NCBI RefSeq assembly: GCF_000733295.1
Contig: NZ_JPMI01000255.1
Location: 1-62,330, forward strand
Source of the DNA: Archangium violaceum Cb vi76
GTDB taxonomy: Bacteria > Myxococcota > Myxococcia > Myxococcales > Myxococcaceae
Length of the DNA: 62,330 nt
Reading direction: 5' to 3'
Positions 55,664 to 62,330 of the stretch are shown piece after piece. Numbering within the stretch: position 1 is the stretch's first letter; every line of letters begins with the position of its first letter. Below the pieces are notes generated by a model. It saw only the letters and a program-made list of their open reading frames with translations. It searched no databases and was not told the DNA's origin. Position numbers and translations under genes: made by a program.

Positions 55664-57436
55664 TCACCCCGCGAGCCTCGGCCTCACTGCCTCCCCGTTC
55701 TCCTCTCGCTCCCGGACGATGCGCTGGCCGATGAGCGCGAGCAGCCCGGGAATCTGCCGGATCGCGGCACGATCGTTGTCCCGGTACGTCTCCTCGAGGT
55801 CCTCCCACGGAACGAGGCACGGGTGCGTCCTCGCCTCGTCATCACGAGGGCCCTTGTGCCAACCATCGAGCAGGTACCGTGCGCACCAGCGGTCATGCTC
55901 CATGCGCGCGAGCAGCTCCACCGCCTCGGCGGTGAAGGCGAATCCTCCCGTGCCCGATGAGGTGGGCTCGCTCCGGCAACCCACGGCGCGCAGCTTGACG
56001 GGGATGTGGTCCGCCTGCTGGCGGTTCGACTCGCGGAAGAACTCGTCCAGCTCGGGCCACTCCCTCAGTGCCGGACGCGCCCCCAGGACTTCTCCCTCCG
56101 CCAGCTTGCGCCGCAGGTAGTCCGTGTGCGCCGTGCGCGCGAGCAGATCCAACGTCTCGCCCAGGATGCTCTCGCGGTTGCACAGCCGGTCGATCATCCC
56201 GAAGACGCTGATCCGCCCGTTCCAGCGGCCCTCGCCCGAGCCATGCACCAGGGCCGACATCCCCGCTTCGTGCGACATGCGCACCCGCACCGGGACCCGC
56301 CGTCCCCGCAGCCGCTCCACCAGCGTCAGCCCACAGGCGAGGCCACGGCGGTCATCGTCGAAGCACACCACGATGTTCAGGAGCCGGTGCGGATCCTGTC
56401 CCCACTCCTCCAGCCGCGAGAGCACCTCGGCGTACTCCACGTCGCCCTCCAGCACGTCCAGGTCCGCCACCTGGGTGAATCCCGGGCACCTGCCGAGGAA
56501 TCGCTGCCGCCGCTCCTCGGCCTTCCGGTCGACGATCGTCACCCGCAGGCGGGAGCCGTTGGCCAGGTGCGTCAACCGGGCGGCCTGTAGCGCCACGCTC
56601 TCGCCCATCTGCCCGAAACCCACCACACACAGGTGCACGAAGCGCGGGTCCCCGGGCTCCATCCGCTCCCGGTCCAGCGGGTTGTCGCGAAGCAGCACGC
56701 GGGCCGCCGCCTCGTGGATGTTGAAGGGCTGGGCCTCCACCGGCTCCGGCCCTGTCAGCACCTTCGAGGCACGAAGCAGTGAGCACAGTTGGAGATCGCC
56801 CACGTGGGCGAGGACTCGCAGGGGCGTGGTGCGTCCGGGTGCCCGCTCGCGCACCAGCCGGCGCGCGGTGAGGGCCGTCTCGATGTTGGCGCCGTCATCA
56901 CCCGTGACCGCGAGCAGGAGCGAGGCCTGCGCCACGCGGGCCTGGCGGAGGATGGCCTCGTCGGCCGCCGCGCTCGGCAGCACCAGCGCGCCCGACTCCC
57001 GAGCCGCGAGCAGGGAGTCGTTCTCCTCGTCCTTCTCGATGATGACGACCCGCTCGCCGCGGGACAGGAAGTCCTGGGCGAGCTGGTGACCCTTGCGCCC
57101 CAGGCCGCACACCACCACATGGCCGGAGAGCCGGCGCAACCTCAGCCGCTCCAGCTCGCTCGCGAAGAGCACGGAGCCGGCGCGCAGCACCGCGTAGAAG
57201 GACACGGCCGCGGAGGACCAGCGGGCCACGTCGAGCGTCCAGGGCGTCCTGCCCGGCAACACCTGGAGCTGCAGCACGAAGAGCTGCACCGACTGGTAGA
57301 GCAGATCCGAGACACCGAAAAGGGGATCTCCCAGGTAGTCGCGGAGCCCCACGACCCCGAGGCCGAGGGTGGAGAGCACCCACGCCACGACCATTCCGGG
57401 CTCATGATCGCGGAGGAAGGCAAGGAGACGTCGCAT
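55664..57436 (-). CDS. TrkA-N/RCK protein with C-terminal RyR domain
   Basis: The 590-residue protein has two N-terminal hydrophobic segments (about 13-32 and 70-90), a first RCK/TrkA-N domain (VVVCGLGRKGHQLAQDFL), a second Rossmann-type RCK region (HLCVVGFGQMGESVALQAA) and a C-terminal RyR domain (about 515-575; MEHDRWCARYLLDGW, with DLEETYRDNDRAAI). RyR domains are named after ryanodine receptors and also occur in bacterial TrkA-like proteins. The membrane part is too short for a full pore filter, so it may regulate a potassium channel. No ion-filter TVGYG is seen. It is a single minus-strand gene. Confidence 0.88.
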   Translation of the reverse strand: MRRLLAFLRDHEPGMVVAWVLSTLGLGVVGLRDYLGDPLFGVSDLLYQSVQLFVLQLQVLPGRTPWTLDVARWSSAAVSFYAVLRAGSVLFASELERLRLRRLSGHVVVCGLGRKGHQLAQDFLSRGERVVIIEKDEENDSLLAARESGALVLPSAAADEAILRQARVAQASLLLAVTGDDGANIETALTARRLVRERAPGRTTPLRVLAHVGDLQLCSLLRASKVLTGPEPVEAQPFNIHEAAARVLLRDNPLDRERMEPGDPRFVHLCVVGFGQMGESVALQAARLTHLANGSRLRVTIVDRKAEERRQRFLGRCPGFTQVADLDVLEGDVEYAEVLSRLEEWGQDPHRLLNIVVCFDDDRRGLACGLTLVERLRGRRVPVRVRMSHEAGMSALVHGSGEGRWNGRISVFGMIDRLCNRESILGETLDLLARTAHTDYLRRKLAEGEVLGARPALREWPELDEFFRESNRQQADHIPVKLRAVGCRSEPTSSGTGGFAFTAEAVELLARMEHDRWCARYLLDGWHKGPRDDEARTHPCLVPWEDLEETYRDNDRAAIRQIPGLLALIGQRIVREREENGEAVRPRLAG

Positions 57437-57509
57437 GTGCCCCGAGTCTACCTCGCTCCCAGGAACGGAAGGGCAGGGCGGGAAGCAGCCAGGGGAACGC
57501 CTTCAATCC

Positions 57510-57539
57510 TTGCCCGCTCGAGGAGCCGCGTTCTAGCGT
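57510..57539 (+). promoter_or_regulatory. Promoter candidate of the MuiA-like operon
   Basis: TTGCCC (57510-57515), an 18-base spacer and TAGCGT (57534-57539) precede the first MuiA-like gene by 27 bases. Confidence 0.4.
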
Positions 57540-57566
57540 GCCGCGCAACGCATTTCGGGAGGGTGC

Positions 57567-59816
57567 ATGCCCATCGTGGAGTCCCGCCTCGACACCGTGA
57601 CGCTCTACCATCAGGGCGCGCGGGTAACCCGGTTGCTCTCGCTGGACTGTTCCGGGGGCAAGCCGCCCACGGAGCTGGAGATCCCCCGGCTGCCGCTCTC
57701 GTTGTTCGACGCCACCGTGCGCGTGCGCGTGTTGTCCACGGACAATCCCCAGGCGGACCTCTCCGCCACGAATGTGCGCGTGGGGTTGTGGATTCCTCCC
57801 AGGGAAGCGCCCCTGGACACGGTGGACGAGGCCGCGCTGCGCTCCCTGCGCCAGCAGGTGCGGACCGTGGAAAGCCAGCTGCGGCAGCTCGACTGGGAGA
57901 TGTCCATCCTCGCCGACATCCCCGTGCCGGAGCGTCCGGAGCCCGAGGAGGGCAAGCCACCGCCGCCCGCTCCCATGGGCGCGCGGCTCGCCCTGGAGCA
58001 GTTCTCCCAGGATGGCGTGCAGTCCCGTCTCGTGGAGGCGCGCTCCCTGCGCGAGCAGTGGCGCAAGCTGAATGAGGACGTGGCCGTCCTCGAGGACAAG
58101 ATGCGGAGGGACTCCACCGCGCGCGAGGTGACGGCGGCGGAGCTCCGCAAGTCCGTCCACGTGCAGCTGCGCCACGGGGGAGGCGAGCTCCGGCGCGCGG
58201 AGCTCTCCGTCGAGTATTTCGTCCCCGGGGCTCGCTGGGCTCCCAGCTATCAGTGCCGCCTGACGCGGGACTGCCGGCAGGTGGAACTGGTGACGCGTGC
58301 CCTCATCTGCCAGGACTCCGGAGAGGACTGGCGCGGCGTGAAGCTGGTGCTCTCCACCGCCGCGCCCATGAGCTGGACGGAGCTGCCGGAGTTGCCCTCC
58401 ACCCGCATCGGACGCGCCCAGCCCCCGCCTCCCGCTCGCGCCGGTTTCCGTCCGCCACCGAAGGGCGCCACCGCGCTCTTCTCCGACTACGACCGCGATC
58501 GCCGCTCTCTGCTGCTCGGCCTGTCGCCCGTCCAGTCGTACATGCTGCCCGCGCTGCCGGCTCCTTCGGATCTGGAGGAGGCCGTCGTCTTCGGCGGGGT
58601 GCGTGACGCCCTCGAGGAACGCAAGGAACTGCGGCGGAGCAAGAAGGGCTCGCGCCCGAGTCTCGATGCCCTGGACGATGACATGGTCATGGCCGAGAGG
58701 TCGGCCGTGTACGATGGAATGGCCGCGGAAGAGGAATCGGCCGCGGAGATGGATGAACCGGCCTATCCCATGGCCGTTGCCGCGGCGCCGGGCATGGCGC
58801 CGCCCATGCCTCCTCCAGCTCCCGCGCCCATGGCGGCACGCCCGTCGGTGGCCGTTGCCGGTCCCGCTCGCTCCAGGGCCGTGTCACGGGGCGGCCCTGG
58901 CGGGGGTGGCGCGACCCCCTCGCAGGCCGGCCTGGAGGCGGTGGTGTTCACCCACCTGCGGCTCGCCCCGGCGACCGAGGGCATGCGCAACCGGCTCCAG
59001 CCCGTCGACGCGCGGCGCTTCTATCTGGAGTCGCTGTCGCGCTTCCAGGTGGAGGTGAAGTTCGATGTCATGGCCGTGGTGGCCGAGGCCGAGCTGCGGG
59101 CCCGCAACGTGGCCAACCTGGACCTGCCGGGCGGCACGGCGGACGTCCGGGCCGCGAGTGGCCATTTCGACTTCAGCTACATCGCCGATGCCACGGTGGA
59201 CGTCCCGTCCGACAACACCTTCCACTCCGTGCCCCTGGGCACGCGCACCGGTGAGGCCAGTGTCCTCTACGTGGCCGTCCCCCGCGAGGACAGCAACGTC
59301 TACCGGCAGGCGCAGGTGAAGAACCCGCTGTCCGCTCCCATGTTGCCGGGCCCCGCCGAGGTCTACGTCGGGGGCGAGTACGTGCTCTCCACCACGCTGC
59401 CCTCCGTGCCCCCTCGCGGCGAGTTCAAGCTGGGCCTGGGCGTGGAACAGGCCATCCGCTGCGCGCGCAACACCCGCTTCACCGAGGTCCGCAGCGGCGA
59501 GAAGATCGTCGCGACGACGGAGCTCTGGCACGACATCCTCATCGACCTCGTCAACAACCTGGACCGGGAGATCGTCTGCGAGGTCCGTGAGCGCATCCCC
59601 CAGCCCGCGCCGAACGCGGAGGTGGTGGTCGAGGAGGGCGCTGTCACCCCCGCGTGGGAGCTCTATGCGCAGGAGGAGCGTGGCCGCGTGCTCGAGGGGG
59701 GACGCCGCTGGCGCCTCACCGTCCCCGCGAACGGGACGAGCAAGCTGTCCGCCCGGTACGTGGTGAAGATGTACGCCAACAACGAGGTCAACGGCGGCAA
59801 CCGCCGGGAGGCGTGA
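57567..59816 (+). CDS. MuiA-family (DUF4139) protein 1
   Basis: The 749-residue protein belongs to the mucoidy-inhibitor MuiA family, with an N-terminal DUF4140-like strand set (VTLYHQGARVTR), a central coiled coil (about 95-200) and a C-terminal DUF4139 domain (PGARWAPSYQCRL, DSGEDWRGVKLVLSTA). A Pro/Ala/Met-rich insertion of about 100 residues (about 365-455) splits the DUF4139 part. No signal peptide is present. ATG 57567 has GGGAGGG upstream. It lies one base before the second family member. Biochemical function is unknown; the family is tied to exopolysaccharide phenotypes in Pseudomonas. Confidence 0.9.
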   Translation: MPIVESRLDTVTLYHQGARVTRLLSLDCSGGKPPTELEIPRLPLSLFDATVRVRVLSTDNPQADLSATNVRVGLWIPPREAPLDTVDEAALRSLRQQVRTVESQLRQLDWEMSILADIPVPERPEPEEGKPPPPAPMGARLALEQFSQDGVQSRLVEARSLREQWRKLNEDVAVLEDKMRRDSTAREVTAAELRKSVHVQLRHGGGELRRAELSVEYFVPGARWAPSYQCRLTRDCRQVELVTRALICQDSGEDWRGVKLVLSTAAPMSWTELPELPSTRIGRAQPPPPARAGFRPPPKGATALFSDYDRDRRSLLLGLSPVQSYMLPALPAPSDLEEAVVFGGVRDALEERKELRRSKKGSRPSLDALDDDMVMAERSAVYDGMAAEEESAAEMDEPAYPMAVAAAPGMAPPMPPPAPAPMAARPSVAVAGPARSRAVSRGGPGGGGATPSQAGLEAVVFTHLRLAPATEGMRNRLQPVDARRFYLESLSRFQVEVKFDVMAVVAEAELRARNVANLDLPGGTADVRAASGHFDFSYIADATVDVPSDNTFHSVPLGTRTGEASVLYVAVPREDSNVYRQAQVKNPLSAPMLPGPAEVYVGGEYVLSTTLPSVPPRGEFKLGLGVEQAIRCARNTRFTEVRSGEKIVATTELWHDILIDLVNNLDREIVCEVRERIPQPAPNAEVVVEEGAVTPAWELYAQEERGRVLEGGRRWRLTVPANGTSKLSARYVVKMYANNEVNGGNRREA

Positions 59817-59817
59817 C

Positions 59818-61437
59818 ATGAGCACGGCCATCCAACCCATGGGTGTGGAGCGCTACGAGCCCGCCTTCCCCGAGGTGGCTCCGGTCCTGGACGCGCCGGT
59901 GCGCGTCGTGACGCTGTTGGAGGATCGGGCGCAGGTGACTCGCGGCGGCACGGTGCGCGTGCGCGCGGGGCAGAATCGGGTCGTGGTGCGGGGCGTGGCT
60001 CCGGTGATGCAGGACGTGTCCCTGCGCGCCGAGGCCGTCTCCGGGCAGGCGCGTGTGGTGGACGTCCGGGTCCGCCGCAGCCTGCGCATCCGGACCGTGG
60101 ACAAGCCCGAGGCGGCGCGGGTGCTCGAGGAGCGGATCGAGGCCCTGCGGCGCGAGCGTGAGCAGGTGTTGGAGGACCAGGCCCGAGCCCGTGCGCGCTT
60201 CGAGCGCATCCAGCGGATGCTGGTGCTCGGGGCCTCGGAGATTCCCGAGGACGCGGGGTGGGGGATGGGGGCCGCGGCCCAGTGGCAGGACACGTTCGAC
60301 GCCCTGTTCCGCAAGGCCCGCCAGCTGCGCGAGTCGGCGCTGAAGGCCACCTTCACCGCCGAGCGGTTGGAGGAGGAGATCGCCGCCGTGATGCGCCAGC
60401 GTCAGGCGTTGGATCGCGTGGAGCACCAGGTGGTGGGCTGGCTGGAAGTGGACGTGCTCGCGGAGGCCGAGGGCGAGGTGGAGGTCCGCATCCACTACGT
60501 GGTGCCCAACGCCCTGTGGCGGCCGCTGCACTCGGCGCGCCTGCTGGAGGGGAAGCGTATTCTCTTCGCCTCGTCCGCGGCGGTCTGGCAGGACACCGGC
60601 GAGGACTGGAGGGAGGCGGAGCTGCGCTTCTCCACGGCGCGCTCCTCGCTGGGCATCGAGCCGCCTCTGTTGCAGGCGGACCTGCTCACCGTGAAGAAGA
60701 AGAGCGAGACGGTGGCGGTCCAGGTCCGGGAGGTGCGGGTGCAGAAGGCGGGACTGGGCAGTGCGCCGGCCACGGGCGCGGCCGCTCCGGCGACGCCGCC
60801 GAGCGTGGAGCTGCCCGGGGTGGATGATGGCGGCGAGACGCGCAACCTGAGGGCGCCGGGCCGGAATACCATCGTCTCGGATGGGCGGCCCCACATCATT
60901 CCGCTCTTCAGCTTCGAGGCCGAGGCGGAGTCGTCGCTGGTGGCTTTTCCGGAGCTGGAGAACCAGGTGTTCCTGCGGGCGGTGGCGCGCAACACCTCGC
61001 CCAATCCGGTGCTGGCGGGACCGGTGGAGTTGCTGCAGGAGAACGGCTTCGTGGGGTGGACCCAGACGCTGTTCGTGGCGCCCCAGGAGAAGTTCGAGCT
61101 GAGCTTTGGTCCGGAGGAGTCCGTCCGCATCCAGCGCGAGGCGAAGCGGGAGAGCGAGCTCAACCCGGTGAGCAAGTGGAACGAGGCCACGGTGCGGCTC
61201 ACCCTCTACCTCTCGAACCTCTCGGGGAGCGCGCGCACGGTGGCGGTCACCGAGCGCCTGCCCGTGTCGGAGATCGAGCACGTGAAGGTGGAGCTGGATC
61301 GGGAGAAGACCAGCGGAACTCCGGTGCTCGACGACAACGGATTCTGCACGTGGAAGGTCGAGCTGCCCGCCAATGGCCATACCCGGCTGCACCTGGTGTT
61401 CAAGGTCTTGACGGCGCCGGGTGTGCAGAGCGCCTGA
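59818..61437 (+). CDS. MuiA-family (DUF4139) protein 2
   Basis: The 539-residue protein is a shorter paralogue of the preceding gene, with the DUF4140-like start (VVTLLEDRAQVTRGGTV), coiled coil (about 100-195) and DUF4139 domain (HYVVPNALWRPLHSARL, DTGEDWREAELRFSTA). It lacks the large Pro-rich insertion of protein 1 but has a short Ala/Pro linker near 320. The single-base gap to protein 1 and the shared terminator imply one operon and perhaps a hetero-oligomer. Confidence 0.9.
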   Translation: MSTAIQPMGVERYEPAFPEVAPVLDAPVRVVTLLEDRAQVTRGGTVRVRAGQNRVVVRGVAPVMQDVSLRAEAVSGQARVVDVRVRRSLRIRTVDKPEAARVLEERIEALRREREQVLEDQARARARFERIQRMLVLGASEIPEDAGWGMGAAAQWQDTFDALFRKARQLRESALKATFTAERLEEEIAAVMRQRQALDRVEHQVVGWLEVDVLAEAEGEVEVRIHYVVPNALWRPLHSARLLEGKRILFASSAAVWQDTGEDWREAELRFSTARSSLGIEPPLLQADLLTVKKKSETVAVQVREVRVQKAGLGSAPATGAAAPATPPSVELPGVDDGGETRNLRAPGRNTIVSDGRPHIIPLFSFEAEAESSLVAFPELENQVFLRAVARNTSPNPVLAGPVELLQENGFVGWTQTLFVAPQEKFELSFGPEESVRIQREAKRESELNPVSKWNEATVRLTLYLSNLSGSARTVAVTERLPVSEIEHVKVELDREKTSGTPVLDDNGFCTWKVELPANGHTRLHLVFKVLTAPGVQSA

Positions 61438-61496
61438 GGGCGTTCATCCCGTGCGTTGGGCTCTGTAGGGAGGCGGGGAGGGCACTCTCCGCAAGG

Positions 61497-61533
61497 CCCC
61501 GGCCCGCCATCAAGCGAGCCGGGGTTTTCCTTT
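61497..61533 (+). terminator. Intrinsic terminator of the MuiA-like operon
   Basis: CCCCGGC (61497-61503) pairs with GCCGGGG (61518-61524), followed by TTTTCCTTTTC. It lies 60 bases after the stop codon of the second MuiA-like gene. Confidence 0.85.
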
Positions 61534-61576
61534 TCTCCTGAAGCCGCCAGCGGCGGACGGGTGCGCTGGCCGCGCG

Positions 61577-62330
61577 TCAGTCGTGCCGCCCCCAGCTGTC
61601 GGCCGCGCCCCACACGACGTACCCGGGCATCGCGAAGAACGCGGCCGTGCCGTAGATCTTGTACGCGCCGTTGGAGGTCGCGGCCGACTTGACCTTGTCG
61701 ACGATGTTGCTCACGCGTGTCGTCGCCTGGTCGGAGACTCCCGCGGCCTTGGCGATGTTCACGCGCTCGCTCCAGGCGCCGCTGGCCGCGCCAGTGCCAG
61801 CGCCCTTGGCGAAGCCGGTGCCCGTGCTCTTGGCAAGCCCCTGGTACCAGGGCTGGTGCTGCTGGACATTGGTGAGGATCGTCGTCACGTCGCTCGACAC
61901 CGCGCTCGACACTCCGCTCACGGCGGCCTTGGCGCCGATGCGTGCGGCGATGCCGGCGCCCCCCTTCTTGCTGGAGAGCCCGCCCGTCGCGAGCCCCCCG
62001 GCTCCGCTCACGACCCCGCTCGCGAAGCCAGCGGCGGCGCCGATCCCCATGGCCTCGAAGAAGCCCTTGGCCGTGAAGTCGCGGCCGTGCTGCACGTCGT
62101 ATTTCAGTCCGGACATCCCGGCGCTCGAGAGCGTGCTCCCCGCGACATTGAGACCGAACCTGGTGAGTTTCGTGGAGATGGACGCGGTCGAGCTCGCCGC
62201 GCCCTCGGCCACCGAGGCGCCCGCGGCCACCGAGGCCGCTGCCTCCGAGCCCGCCGCCACAGCGCCCTCCGCCGCGCCCGCCGCTCCGGCCGCAGCGCCC
62301 TCCGCCGCGCCCTCCGTCGCGGCCGCCGCG
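61577..62330 (-). CDS. Ala/Gly-rich protein, 5' end beyond window
   Basis: The frame is open to the right edge, so the gene is partial. A GTG at 62260 would give 227 residues, but upstream codons continue the same Glu-Gly-Ala-Ala repeat, so the true start lies outside. After the low-complexity segment, the C-terminal about 200 residues are rich in Gly, Ala and Ser with GAAAGFASGVVSGAGG and several small-residue hydrophobic helices, resembling the pore or membrane region that precedes toxin tips in large secreted proteins. No toxin domain is recognised in the short C-terminus (ending WGRHD). Confidence 0.65.
   Translation of the reverse strand, partial: AAAATEGAAEGAAAGAAGAAEGAVAAGSEAAASVAAGASVAEGAASSTASISTKLTRFGLNVAGSTLSSAGMSGLKYDVQHGRDFTAKGFFEAMGIGAAAGFASGVVSGAGGLATGGLSSKKGGAGIAARIGAKAAVSGVSSAVSSDVTTILTNVQQHQPWYQGLAKSTGTGFAKGAGTGAASGAWSERVNIAKAAGVSDQATTRVSNIVDKVKSAATSNGAYKIYGTAAFFAMPGYVVWGAADSWGRHD

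Overview
The window is a 62.3 kb stretch of high-GC chromosome that reads like a myxobacterium (Myxococcota, most likely suborder Cystobacterineae, e.g. an Archangium, Cystobacter or Melittangium relative). This is inferred from the GC-rich codon use, many lipoproteins, CHASE2-type nucleotide cyclases, a methyl-accepting chemotaxis protein, paralogous MuiA proteins, a Tox-REase-5/Imm52 pair and a dispersed nuo locus. No rRNA, functional tRNA, CRISPR array, transposase or integrase was recognised.

Layout. 1-4.5 kb: an unknown coiled-coil protein, a lipoprotein and a CHASE2 cyclase that has lost two catalytic residues. 4.6-13.8 kb: a partial respiratory complex I locus on the minus strand, split into nuoAB (own promoter and intrinsic terminator), a membrane cyclase gene, and nuoCDGHI (own promoter), followed by a thioredoxin-like [2Fe-2S] ferredoxin. 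13.9-23.9 kb: a chemoreceptor, a PHP phosphoesterase, a deoxyhypusine-synthase-like enzyme, an OsmC protein, a CorA-like membrane protein without the GMN motif, a metallophosphoesterase and a DUF2911 protein. 23.9-31.1 kb: bacillithiol genes bshA-bshC, divergent from a tightly overlapping unit of a secreted PIG-L deacetylase, an unlisted 56-residue membrane protein and a sodium:solute symporter. 31.3-36.2 kb: a lipoprotein, an orphan TAXI-type binding protein, a repeat protein and a penicillin-binding lipoprotein.

36.3-40.2 kb is a clearly AT-richer island of three genes of unusual type: a DUF4365 nuclease-like protein convergent with two overlapping, paralogous genes that share an E-x21-D-x12-E motif spacing suggestive of a PD-(D/E)XK fold. 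It is the best candidate here for a poorly described (possibly anti-phage) system. 40.2-48.6 kb: arginine decarboxylase speA, a ClpX-like ATPase without zinc finger, CvpA, a J-domain protein, a lid-less DnaK and a frameshifted class II amidotransferase. 48.6-52.7 kb: a CPBP intramembrane protease paired with a degenerate trypsin-like protein, then a lipoprotein toxin with its Imm52 immunity gene behind two identical 16-bp palindromes. 52.7-62.3 kb: PolX, a Rieske protein with a His-rich MoaB, a TrkA-RyR protein, two tandem MuiA-family genes, and an Ala/Gly-rich gene cut by the window edge.

Regulatory signals seen include seven promoter candidates of TTGnnn/TAnnnT type, several hairpin terminators, and four copies of a CCCTCTCCC/GGGAGAGGG palindrome, every one lying between convergent genes, where they probably act as bidirectional terminators.
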